Assembly: GCA_004335835.1 (NCBI GenBank)
Contig: RWJK01000886.1
Coordinates: forward strand, 1 to 12,942
Direction: 5' to 3'
DNA: 12,942 bases
Origin: Scenedesmus sp. ARA3
Lineage: Eukaryota; Chlorophyta; Chlorophyceae; Sphaeropleales; Scenedesmaceae
The notes under the pieces are model-generated. The model was given only the letters and a program-made list of their open reading frames with translations. It did not search any database and was not told where the DNA came from. Positions within the stretch are counted from its first letter, which is position 1; each line of letters begins with the position of its first letter. A program made the translations under genes and the position numbers. Below, piece after piece: positions 1-9,203 of this stretch.

Positions 1-1400
1 TGCGGTGGCGGCTGTGGTGGTGGCTGCAGCAGCGGCGGCTGCTGCGGTCCGCTCAACTTCCTGATTGATGAGCAGAGGAACGTCATCACCTTCAACTCAG
101 TTGACAAGTTTGTGTATGGTGGTGGTGTCATCCACACAATCAACCAGGTGAGAGAGCATGCTGTTGTGGGGCAGTCTGGCTTACTGGCAGCACAGCTATT
201 TGCAGCTTGCTGGAAAAAAATCACACAACAGCCGCCAGCTGTGTAGCCGCTTAGAGATGCACAAGACGCACCCTGTGTCATGCCTTGGGTAAACCGCAGT
301 GCCACTACTGCACCGCAGTTGGGTGCTGATGACCTTTTTTTCGCAGCCAGCTGTACTGCTGTTTGCGTGTTGTGGTCCTGCTCTGGGATTGGATCAGATT
401 AAAACTACAGCTGCACTGCACAGCTCCTCATCACACAACAAAGGTGATCATCTAACACATCGCTGCCGTGTGCTGCTGCTCTGCGCTGCTGCTGCCCCAA
501 CGTATCACCAGGTGCTTGAGCCAAAGGACGTGTTCCCCTCCTTGACTGCTGCCATCAACAGCAGCGACATCTTCTCTGATCTGCGCACAGTGCTGGACAG
601 GATTGAGACAGAAGGCAACTTCAGCATGTTGGCTACACTGGAGGAGATCCCAGGCACTGCGGCAGTGCCCACCAATGCGGTGTGTTGATAGCAACGTTGA
701 TGTACATTACTTAGCTAGTAGCTTTGTATGAGACAGGGCGAAGGTACAATGGAGTGCAAGGCAAATGCCTACAACAAGCTTGTATTTAATCAGTACTGCA
801 GCAGCACAGCACGCCAGTAGGTGGCGAGAGTGCAATGCATCTGCAATTCGTGATTTTGTTTAGCTGTTGCACTGCTGAGTTGGAAGACACACAGCTGACA
901 GGCCTGCACTGCTGCTGCTGCTGCTGTCGCCGTTGCTGCTGCTGCTGCTCCTACAATGCCAACACACAGGCGTTTGCGAGCGCCGGCGTTGACGTGAACA
1001 CCTTCCCCGTGAACGAGCTGCTGAACGTGGTGGCCTACCACTTCTGCGCATTCACGCGCTCCTACCGCCTGCTGGTGAGTGCCGTCGCTGTTGCAGCTTG
1101 AATAAGTAGTTCACTGCACGCGCAGCAGCGGAACCACGCCCAGCTCCTGCATGGACCCCTGCCTCACACGCCAAGAGTTGCAACACCACGCCCAGTTAGC
1201 ACCATGTCATGGTACGTAAGCCACTCTGCCAGCAGCCCACAAAGATTCAGCAGCTGACCCTGGTTCCTGCTGCTGACCCTGGTTCCTGCTGGCGCTCCTG
1301 CTGCTGCTGCTGCTGATGCTTAATTGCAGTACTACCCTTTCACCGGCAAGCCCGGGAAGAACCCCTGCCTCACCATCAACCCAGCAACTGACCCTTAATC

Positions 1401-1499
<99 letters not shown>

Positions 1500-2387
1500 C
1501 TCCCCTCCAACAGTACTACCCCTTCACCGGCAAGCCCGGGAAGAACCCGTGCCTCACCATCCTGAGCAGGGCCTACGCCATCAGCTACGGCCTGGCCTGG
1601 AACGCCACCAAGCCCGGCATCGCAAAAGTGCCAGAGATGTGGTGCGTAAAACTTTACAAGTAAATCTTCACGATAACGCATGCAGTTGCTTGGGAATGCA
1701 GATGCTGCTGCGTGTAAGAATGTGTTCGCGGCATTGCCTAATGGTGTCTCAAATGAGGCAAAGGACAGTGTGCTGTGGGTGCTGCACCATCTGGATGGGC
1801 TTGGCTAGCAGGCAAGCTTTATGGGAGCCCTGCATTGGTTTGTCTGTGGTGGTGCAGACTTGGCACAGCAAGCTGTGCCGCGCTGCAGATCAGTGCATGC
1901 CCTTGCTTCCACCAGCACTTGTGGCTGTTGCTGTGAGCCAGATGCTGCTCATCTTCCACGCGTCCCCTTCATTAGGGATTGCTCGTTGAGGAAGCACGCT
2001 GCCCTCTATTTGCTTTGTTTACAGCAAGCTTGTCGTGTTCTGCCCGCAGGATCAACTACGCGACGGGTGTGTACCCTGACGGCTTGAAAGTGAAGCGCGC
2101 CAACATCGTGGCGGCTGACCTCACCATGCCAGTGGTGAGACCCTAGCGCTGGCCTGCAGCAGCAGTAGCAGCAGCAGCAGCTTGAAATGCTATGTTGTTG
2201 TGTCACATTTGCTTGCTTTGCCAGCTGCTCATTGCAAGGCAGCTGCTGCAGCGGGCTTAGCAGTGCCAGTTGAGAGCTGCAGCTGCCATTCTGTGCTTCC
2301 TCACCACCAGCCTCAATGAACTGCCGCCAGCGGCTGTTTGGCATTGCATACCTGCAAGGCAGAGGCAGCTGACACTCTTCTGGGCCA

Positions 2388-2482
<95 letters not shown>

Positions 2483-2868
2483 TTCTGCTGCTGCAGCACT
2501 CTGCTGCTGTGATCAGCGACCTGCTGATACCACCAACAAACCTGCCGAGCAACCGCGCAATGGCAGCCGGAGTCAATAGCGCGTCAGCCCTGGTTCGTGC
2601 ACAGTTCACCTCGACCGCAGCCACAGCTGCACTCAATGCACCGCCCTCGCAGTCCAGCAGCAAGAGCAGCAGGGACAGCCGTCGCAAGCGGCGCGCAGAG
2701 AAGCGAGCAGCAGCAGCCGGGCAGCAGCAGCAGCAGCAGCAGGAGGCAACTGAACTGGATGTTGATGCTGATGAGGATGACACACAGGCAAGGTCTATTG
2801 TGAGTCCTGTGTCGCTGCTGCGTGACATGGCAGACATGCAGCTGATCAGTCCCCGGGGGCCCCGGTAG
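1..2868 (+). CDS. Fasciclin (FAS1) domain protein, 5'-partial, six exons
   Basis: Proposed exons are 1-147, 512-679, 970-1074, 1514-1641, 2050-2134 and 2497-2868; all junctions are GT-AG and keep frame, giving 334 residues. Residues 1-16 are Gly/Cys-rich. VIHTINQVLEP (43-53) is the H2-type end of one FAS1 domain. A full FAS1 domain follows, about 55-224: PTNAAF (H1 box, rebuilt across the exon 2/3 junction), then LLNVVAYHF, then ANIVAADL and VISDLLIPP at its end. FAS1 domains mediate extracellular or cell-wall adhesion. The tail (225-334) is odd for the family: Ser-rich, a basic run RRKRRAEKR (273-281), seven Gln (287-293) and an acidic stretch. The stop is TAG at 2866-2868, but a strong GTGAGT donor at 2800 could replace this ending. 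Domain identity is firm; exon ends and the C-terminus are inferred. The N-terminus, including any signal peptide, lies outside the window. Confidence 0.75.
909..949 (+). repeat. Imperfect CTG array in FAS1 intron 2
   Basis: CTG triplets interrupted by TCGCCGTTG, ending about 20 nt before the proposed acceptor of exon 3 (exon start 970). It lies on the sense strand and probably serves as part of the pyrimidine-containing region before the 3' splice site. Confidence 0.8.
1330..1377 (+). repeat. Partial duplicate of FAS1 exon 4 start, inside intron 3
   Basis: These 48 bases match the first 48 bases of exon 4 (1514-1561) at 46 positions. Both differences are silent third-position changes in proline codons. 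The copy is preceded by its own acceptor-like TTGCAG (1324-1329), and the intron upstream (from about 1251, CAGCTGACCCTGGTTCCTGCTG) resembles the sequence just after it (from about 1382, CAGCAACTGACCCTTAATCCTGCTG), so the unit is a tandem duplication of intron end plus exon start. The copy loses similarity after ATC at 1377 and, read in the exon frame, reaches TAA after six more codons. Confidence 0.85.
1401..1499 (+). repeat. Long CTG array in FAS1 intron 3
   Basis: About 33 CTG units with two CTT interruptions, ending 14 nt before the exon 4 start at 1514. Read in other frames it gives long runs of Ala, Cys, Leu or Ser that are artefacts, not genes. Length is likely polymorphic and hard to assemble. 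Confidence 0.95.
1862..1879. other. Inverted repeat in FAS1 intron 4
   Basis: GGCACAGC, two bases, then GCTGTGCC: perfect 8-base arms. No function can be assigned. It could form a short RNA hairpin inside the intron. Confidence 0.5.
2391..2481 (+). repeat. Pure CTG array in FAS1 intron 5
   Basis: Thirty uninterrupted CTG units followed by CTTCTGCTGCTGCAG, which supplies the acceptor for the last FAS1 exon (starts 2497). It is the longest pure repeat in the window and lies in sense orientation. Confidence 0.95.
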
Positions 2869-3020
2869 GCTGCTGTAGCAGCTGCTGCTGCTGCCGCTGC
2901 TGCTGTGAGGGAGAGAGCTTGTCAGAAGCTTTGCTCCGCTTGACTTAGGCACCATGTTGCGCGGTTGCATTGCTGATGAAGCAACGCCTGTGTGAGCATG
3001 GTGTTGATGTTCACGTCTAG

Positions 3021-3057
<37 letters not shown>
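3021..3057. repeat. CAG array, intergenic
   Basis: Twelve CAG-type units with one CAA interruption, downstream of the FAS1 stop. Unlike the FAS1 intron arrays it has CAG, not CTG, on the plus strand. Confidence 0.9.
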
Positions 3058-3058
<1 letters not shown>

Positions 3059-4134
3059 TTGAGGCTGTACTCAGAGTTCTGCTGGTGCAGCAGAGTGCTT
3101 GAGCCGTGCCTAAGCATGTCTAGAGAGTGCACTATGTCAGCTTGTGACGCACTGGCGTGAACCGACTTTCCAACAAATGGTGGCGGGAAAACATGTCAAA
3201 GCAATGATGAATGGGACTGTGGGGGTGCCTTGGACTGGTGTTAGCTTGTATTAGCAGTACTTGCAGAGCCTGCATGCATTTCATGGCTGACCCTCGCAGT
3301 CTATGCTCCAAGCCTGTGGGTCAGATGCAGCAGCGCATTTGAGTTTCACGGCGGCAGGGTTCTGTTGTGAAAGTTCCAGTGCTGTTCATGCCGGCAGATG
3401 TGTTGGCGGGTGCTGCACAGCTCAACTTTGATTGATTTCATTCAGCATGCGGAGCTGCGTCCGCTGCTTGTTTCGCTGCCAGGTGGCGATGCGTGTACAT
3501 GCGCCGCTGTTGCATCATGTGCATGTTCGCACTTGGCACACTGTTGTATGTTTGTACATGTTCTTGGGTGTGCAGCTTTTGTGTTGACAGCGTATGCCTG
3601 TACAGCAATACACACTTATTATTCCAAGCTGCTCGTGCCCGGGATGTGGATTTACATCCCATCCAAGTCCCTCCAAAAGTGATCTGTTGACAGCTTGTGC
3701 AGCGTCCACCCGCAAGCTGCCAAATGCTTGCTGGCCTCCACCATCAGCAGCATTGCAGCGCAGTGCAAGCACTCTTCAGCGCATGCATCACCGTTGCACA
3801 AGGTCACCTGGTGTCCTCTCAGCGTCTGCTGCCCGCCACAGCTTTGTGCAAGGCGCTGCTAGCATCCACCACAAAGATTGCGAGCTCAGTGAGCAGAGGT
3901 CAGGGGTCGAGCTTCTTTATGCCATACGGTACACACACGCGGCGGCAGGATCATTTGCGCAGGCGTGTGCATCATATTGTACAGTTGATGAGCCATGCAA
4001 CAGCTTTGATTGCACGTGCGCGCCATAAAGGCACTGGCATGTCGCTGTGTGTGACACATGCCTGCCAGATCTTGTGATTATGAACGTATTATGTGTTTTG
4101 AAATGTCTAGGAGCGTGTGCTCCAACTCTGTAGG

Positions 4135-4151
4135 CCTAGGGAGTCCCTAGG
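4135..4151. other. 17-bp palindrome between convergent genes
   Basis: CCTAGGGA, one base, TCCCTAGG: perfect 8-base arms. It sits 26 bases before a plus-strand TGTAA and 64 bases past a minus-strand one, at the likely meeting point of two transcripts. The function is unknown. Confidence 0.55.
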
Positions 4152-4176
4152 GTGATCTCTGGCTGGCAGTTGCGTA

Positions 4177-4181
4177 TGTAA
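4177..4181 (+). terminator. Putative TGTAA poly(A) signal (FAS1 gene side)
   Basis: TGTAA is the usual polyadenylation signal of chlorophyte algae. This is the first one I find downstream of the FAS1 stop, about 1.3 kb away, so its assignment to that gene is uncertain. Confidence 0.35.
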
Positions 4182-4214
4182 CCAAAACCAAAAGTGTGCA
4201 CACAGCAAGCTGCT

Positions 4215-4219
4215 TTACA
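4215..4219 (-). terminator. Putative TGTAA poly(A) signal of the SHIPPO gene
   Basis: TTACA on the plus strand is TGTAA in the sense of the SHIPPO gene, about 340 nt past its stop codon, and is the first such motif I find after it. The distance suits a chlorophyte 3' UTR. Confidence 0.5.
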
Positions 4220-4555
4220 TGCACCATGATCATGTCGTGGCGGCAAGTTCCCTCGGCTAGCGCAGCAGTAGGACGACAACGTTGACACATCAGACTCAAC
4301 ACCACCCAACACCACCACCACCACGGCTTGAACACAATCTTGCCTGGTGAAACACCCAGCTGCTCGCGGCAGTGGCATCCACGACCGCTGTGAAGCATGC
4401 TGTACATGCACCATGACGGCAGGCTGCTCAGCTTGCACAGCAGTGAGACAACATCGTCACCTCGGACTCGCAAGCTCACTTAGTGCCGCCGCACTGGCGT
4501 GAAAGAGGCAAGTTTTCTTGAAAACATAGCGGCTCGTGGCAGCTACAGCAGCCGC

Positions 4556-5947
4556 CTAGCTCAGCCCTGCCACCCCCAGCGTGCTGCCATGCACATCATA
4601 CTCCCCAGGGCCCGGCACGCCATCAGCAGCAGCAGCACCCCTAAGCTTAGCACCCATTGTAATGCCATGCTTGCCAATGCTACTGGGCAGCTTGTACTCG
4701 CCCGGCCCCGGCACTGCGTGCCCCGTGTCGGGCCTGTCGCCTGCCGCCAGGCCGCGCTTGTGCTTGATGGTCACAGGCAGCTGCGAGGTGGAGCGGAAGT
4801 CTGACGCATTGTACTCGCCTGCAGGGCGACAAGCAGCATGGCAGAGATGCAGCGAGTCAGTTCTGTACGGGCTTCAGCTTGTGAGGGTTAGCTGCGTGGA
4901 GGCGCATCAGATCCAAGGCACTGCCGCACACTGTGCGGCCATGTGCTTCATGCCGCCACGCAACCCCTGGGCGCAAAGCATGTCTACTAGTAGTATGTGT
5001 ACAACTGCATTGCATGGGGGTTCACCTGGTCCCGGCTGCCTGTCGTGGCTTGTGGGAGGCGGGCACCTGTGGCTGATGGATACAGCCGGCGGATTTACAT
5101 GCGTTGAGACGGCCGCTGTGTGCCGCTCGGGACTGTAGGCACCTGGCGCAGGGTTCCGCGACAAGTGGTCCTGCAGCAGCAGCCCAGCGAGCAGCGATGC
5201 GCGATCTCAAATGTGTTCAGCCACCGCCTCCGCTGGTGCTTGCAGGAAGACGCTGCATACCATGCCCGCCAGCACAGCACGTGCCGCGGTGCTACAAGCA
5301 TTCCTGTCATCTGCTGCAGCATCCGATCACACCGCCACAGTACACTCACAACCCCTACACAGACTGTGTGCTTGCTGCCCGCACTCACCTTCGCCGCCAC
5401 GCCCTTGAATGTGAAGCACGGGCTGCTGCTTCGCAGCCAGCTATCCTTGGGCACGCCATAGTCCCCAGGCCCCGGGTTGCCGCTGCCTGCAGCTCTGGCT
5501 GGCTGCCGCACCCCGATGGTGAGGCTGGGTGCGGAGCGGCGCAGCGACTCCACGCAGTGGCCCGCCTGGCGCTTCACAACTGAGTGCGTGAAGTAGCTGC
5601 CGGGCGAGGGGCGCACCTGCGGCGCAACACACACGTATAGCTGTTCTTCAGTAAGTACAGAAGGGCGGCAAGTTGCGAGCGTTTGAGGTGCCTGTTGTAG
5701 CCGTGAGAGTGCAGCACTTGCTAGGCTGGCGAGACAGCGCAACAGCACGGGCACAGACAGTTTACGCCAGTTGTAAACAACATACACCACCCCACACTGC
5801 CAAATGCGCACCTCGTAGTGGCTGGCAGGGTATCGCTCCGCCTTGCTGAAGCTCGCGGGCCGCCTTGCGCCCTGCAGGTAGGGCGAGTAATCAGCAGGGC
5901 CAGGCAGCGACGCAGCGCAGGAGGACGGCCGCTGCCGGCCTGCACAC

Positions 5948-5979
<32 letters not shown>

Positions 5980-8017
5980 GCTGAGCAAGCATTATGACAT
6001 GTTGCTGCAGGTTTGATAGTGTGACAAAGCGGTAAGGCTGTAGCTTGATATGTGCCGTGTAGTGCAGCTGCTGGCAGCAGGTGGCATGCAACTTGATGGG
6101 CAGCACCTGCTGCCGTTGTCTTGTGCTGCATGTACCTGCGATTGTATGAACAGGCGAGCCGCGGCTGTTGACTGTCACATCCTGCGGCCTGTAAGCCCCG
6201 GGCCCCGGCACTGCGTGCCCCGAGTCGGGCCTGTCGCCTGCTGGCAGGCCGCGCTTGTGCTTCATGGTCACAGGCAGCGGCGAGGTGGAGCGGAACAGCT
6301 CAGGATGGTACTCGCCTGCAGGACAGCAGCAGCAGATGGAGCAGTTGCACGATCATCAGCTGCTGACGCTTTTGGCACTCCTGGTGTTCTCGCTGCTGGC
6401 AACGTGTCAGTGCTGTTCACTGGCTTCATCTCTAGCTGCTTCTCTTCCTGAAGCCTGCAAGCACAGCTGTAGTATCATTCCTGCAAGAAAGTGCTGCAGC
6501 GGGCCTTACAGCAGCACTGCGAGCACCCGCCCACCTGGTGCTGGGCGCCGCTCCCTGCTGCCTATATCTCTAGCTGTGTCATAGGAGTCCTGCCAGCACT
6601 ATGCCAGCACTACGACAGTTGCACACATCATTCCTGCAAGCAAGTGCTGCATCGTGCCTCACCTGGTGCGGGGCGGCGCTCCGCCTCCCTGCTGCCTTCT
6701 CTCTAGCTGTGTTGTAGGAGTTTTGCCTGCACATTTGCCCACGTCACTCCTGCAAGCAAGTGCTGCAGCGTGCCTCACCTGGTGCTGGGCGCCGCTCTGC
6801 CTCACTGCTGCCTTTATCTCTATCTGGATTGCAGGAGTCCTGCCAGCACTGTAATTTAGTAAGTGATAGTTGCACACATCTTTCCTGCAAGCAAGTGCTG
6901 CCGCGTGCCTCACCTGGTGCTGGGCGCCGCTCCGCCTCCCTGCTGCCTTGCAGCCTGTGGCTGATGCTGACTGCTGGCGGCGCAGGGTGTGTGATGGCTG
7001 CAGGCACCTCCGGGTACTGCCCTGGCCCTGGCTGCTGCTGCTTGAGAGGGTCTGCGGGCATGCAGAGCAGAGCCATCAGAGCAATATACTTTACGATAAT
7101 CAGGCTACCCTGCACAAAACCTGCGTGCATGAGCTCGAGCATGTGCATGTGACCACCCGCAGCAGCACTGCTGGGGCGCCTGACACCACAGCCCCTCTCC
7201 AAAACCAGAGCTAGTGGTGTGTGCTGCAGCTAGTTTCTGGTCTGCCTCTGCTGCCACCTGTATGCAGTATCTGCGCACAATGCTGTGGGCTGAGGCATGG
7301 GATGTGACCATGCCATGCCAAGCTAAGCTGCTGCAACATGCGGCAGACACCATCAGCACTCATGTGTGCTATGTAAGTATCTGATGCAGCCTACGCATGT
7401 AGCTGGCAGCAGCTGCTGCTGCTGCTGCTCACCATGCGACTCTCTTCCCTGCAGGCTTGCTGCCAGTGCCCGCTTGTGGGTCACCTTCAGGCTGACATTG
7501 TACTCTCCAGGAGCAGGGTTCTGGTTGCCTGCAACAAATGAATTGCTGCCATGCTGCTGGGCGTGCTCTAGTAGCTTACTATCAACCTCTATGCACTGCA
7601 TGCAAACACGGATTATCATGATGAACACGCGCAAGAGATGCGACTGTATGCACGCATGCTACACCCTATGCACGTCATGCTGCAGCTGAGCAGAGGATTG
7701 CTGCCATAACAGTCCAAATTCCATGTGCACTGCCTGCTGCAAGCCTTTGGATGAAACGCTCCTGCAGCAGGCTGCCACTGCAAGGCAAATCACAAGCATG
7801 GCAGCAAGCCACACCCACCATATGGTGCCAGACGCCCGCTGGTGCCAAACCCTCCTCCTTTGCAGCTGAGGCTGCTGCTGCTGGCTGCACCTTTGGGACA
7901 GTATGCACCAGGACCAGGTCCGGCTTCGTCTACTGTTTTTCCAGCAGCGCTGCTGTGCCCAAACGAGAAAGCTGGGGCAGTGTGCAGCACTACAGCAGCA
8001 CCCTTCGGCCTGCCCAT
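4556..8017 (-). CDS. SHIPPO / sperm-tail PG-rich repeat protein, complete, eight exons
   Basis: Proposed exons (minus strand, 5' to 3') are 8017-7819, 7528-7433, 7051-6914, 6315-6136, 5939-5812, 5616-5389, 5170-5026 and 4818-4556, encoding 458 residues with all junctions in frame. ATG at 8017 follows an in-frame TAA and opens an APAFSFG motif (14-20) usual near SHIPPO N-termini. Twelve PGPGxY-type repeats are visible, with Tyr at 39, 76, 111, 147, 186, 222, 255, 300, 335, 374, 413 and 445; several are completed only by splicing (for example PAPG|EY), which supports the model. SHIPPO/STPGR (ODF3/CIMAP-like) proteins bind ciliary and sperm-tail microtubules, so a ciliary or basal-body role is inferred. 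Residues 123-187 (exons 3-4) and 350-414 (exons 7-8) are an internal duplicate with identical spacing. Introns 1, 2, 3, 4 and 7 are phase 1; introns 5 and 6 are phase 0. Apart from intron 3, the introns show only short triplet runs. Confidence 0.88.
5949..5978 (-). repeat. CTG array (sense) before SHIPPO exon 5 acceptor
   Basis: Ten perfect units (CAG on plus, CTG in the gene's sense) ending 9 nt before the exon 5 start at 5939. Placement and orientation match the FAS1 intron arrays. Confidence 0.92.
6475..6980 (-). repeat. Four-copy tandem repeat spanning SHIPPO intron 3 and exon 3 end
   Basis: Units start near 6475, 6628, 6744 and 6879 (about 115-155 bp, diverged). Each carries, in the gene's sense, the end of exon 3 (GAGCGGCGCCCAGCACCAG or close) followed by a donor GTGAGG (GTGGGC in the 6475 unit) and an acceptor-like CTTGCAG. 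The copy at 6879-6980 is the real exon 3 end (donor after 6914); the others place donor-like junctions after 6779, 6663 and 6535. Reading a whole cassette as an exon from CTTGCAG meets stops in the cassettes I checked, so most are probably intronic relics or poison exons. Confidence 0.85.
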
Positions 8018-8217
8018 GCTCAGGACGAGAAGCTCGACTCCACCTTAAAGTTAAAGATGCTTGTCAGTATATTGCTTTGTTTAAACTCCATCAATTGTTG
8101 CACTGAAGTGTTTTCGCACGAAGCGGGCTTTGCCGCGAAATGGAGCCATTCTGCAATGCTCACATGTACTTGCAGGCATAAGTTACATGTGCTGCTGTAC
8201 GTACCAGCACATCAATG

Positions 8218-8232
8218 TGCGACGAAGTCGCA
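8218..8232. promoter_or_regulatory. Inverted repeat upstream of SHIPPO gene
   Basis: TGCGAC GAA GTCGCA, perfect 6-base arms, about 200 nt upstream of the SHIPPO start. It could be a binding site for a dimeric regulator or chance; there is no direct evidence of function. Confidence 0.25.
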
Positions 8233-8813
8233 ATGCGAAACAGAGCACCTGCTGACAGGGCGCAGTGCCTGGCACGTGACTTGTGACACACCAGTAACAA
8301 CTGCTGCACAACACTGAGTGCTGCCACGTAGGCCAGCTGCATGCTGTCTTTCTGGAAGGTGCGGCAGCAGCATGGCCTTTTGCTGCTGCAAGGCATGCGT
8401 AGGTGATGAACACGCGTGCCAAACAGAGCCATACCAAGTACAACAGCTGCCTGATTGATTGCTGATGCAGAGTTCTGGTGAACTCGATGCATGAGCAACA
8501 CCACACTGTGGGTCAATATGCTTGCCTTGTGGAGCACAAGAACTGACTATGATCAGGAACGTAACATATCAAACGAGGCAAGATTTGAATGATGATTCGA
8601 TGCCACAGGTAACAACTATGATCATGATGGCTGCAGGGGCGGTACACCCACAGCGCTGGGCTAGCCCTTTGAAGGGCGCTACTCTCAAACAACTTCATGC
8701 AGCATGGCGCACCACAGCACTTGGGTTGGCCGAGCAGCAACAATGCAGCTGAAAGACAACTTTCATGATGATGCACTTATGAGCACATTGATGCAAATAC
8801 TGTATTTAGGTAT

Positions 8814-8833
8814 CAAGACACCCCTGTGTCTTG
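8814..8833. other. Hairpin-forming inverted repeat
   Basis: CAAGACAC, loop CCCT, GTGTCTTG: a perfect 8-bp stem with a four-base loop, about 370 nt past the stop of the lectin-domain gene and possibly in its 3' UTR or 3' flank. Confidence 0.45.
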
Positions 8834-9203
8834 TATGCTAAGCCGTATGCATTCGCGCCATGAATGTGTGCTGAAGAAGAACAGAACAAGAGCCAGTGCA
8901 GTCCAACGCTCACATGCATTTATTTGATTTGAAGCAACGATTTACGGTCTTCATGCGCTACAACTGATTGCACCTACCCCAGGCAGGGCACATGCAAAGC
9001 ATTGCCACCCAACAGCTTCACGAATACCAAGGCTCCTTTATGACCTGCTTGGAAGTCTATGCTCACAACCACAACTTGTAGGTTGATGGTAATGCAATCA
9101 CGTGACCAAGACCATCTCTGAGGTCAAAATGCATTTCAAAGATTGACGTTGTGAAGATGTGAAGACTCTGCTTGCCTGATGCGTGTACTGAATGGAACTG
9201 CCT

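Larger units (their letters stand above)
2869..4555. other. Convergent intergenic region
   Basis: This lies between the FAS1 gene (plus) and the SHIPPO gene (minus), and no reading frame here has a recognisable domain. It holds a CAG array (3021-3057), a palindrome (4135-4151), a CAC/CAA-rich stretch (about 4299-4325) and facing TGTAA signals. One short stretch, 3398-3482, is flanked by a good acceptor (CCGGCAG) and donor (CCAG|GTGGCG) and could be a further FAS1-gene exon. The first plus-strand TGTAA after the FAS1 stop is at 4177, so either the 3' UTR is about 1.3 kb or more exons exist here. Confidence 0.6.
8018..9203. other. Intergenic region between the two minus-strand genes
   Basis: It should hold the 3' UTR of the lectin-domain gene and the promoter and 5' UTR of the SHIPPO gene. 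I find no credible coding exon: open frames are short and lack domains. Visible elements are inverted repeats at 8218-8232 and 8814-8833, a minus-strand AATAAA at 8919-8924 and a minus-strand TGTAA at 8183-8187. An AT-rich GTATAT stretch near 8067-8072 lies about 50 nt upstream of the SHIPPO ATG and could be TATA-like, though this is weak. Confidence 0.6.

Noticed and set aside
1316..1681. Open frames rich in Ala or Ser through the CTG array on both strands
   Set aside because: The homopolymer runs come from the intronic triplet array; only the part from 1514 on, in the FAS1 frame, has domain similarity.
2257..2837. Long poly-Gln, poly-Cys, poly-Leu and poly-Ala frames around 2391-2481
   Set aside because: All six frames of a CTG array are open. 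The array is explained as the end of an intron before the exon at 2497.
3594..4077. Overlapping plus-strand open frames in the convergent intergenic region
   Set aside because: No domain, no clear start context, cysteine- and histidine-rich composition like translated non-coding sequence. Possible short exons here cannot be phased with confidence.
6475..6980. CRISPR-like spaced repeats
   Set aside because: Unit lengths vary, the copies include coding exon sequence with splice sites, and spacers are themselves similar; this is exon-end duplication.
6654..7202. Open frames across the tandem cassette region on both strands
   Set aside because: They repeat because the DNA repeats. Only the minus-strand part 7051-6914 joins in frame to neighbouring SHIPPO exons.
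8620..8720. Possible tRNA-like fold
   Set aside because: No consistent acceptor stem, anticodon arm and T-loop could be found together.
8160..8776. Minus-strand and plus-strand open frames upstream of the SHIPPO start
   Set aside because: No recognisable motif, and none joins in phase to the first SHIPPO exon, which has its own ATG after an in-frame stop.
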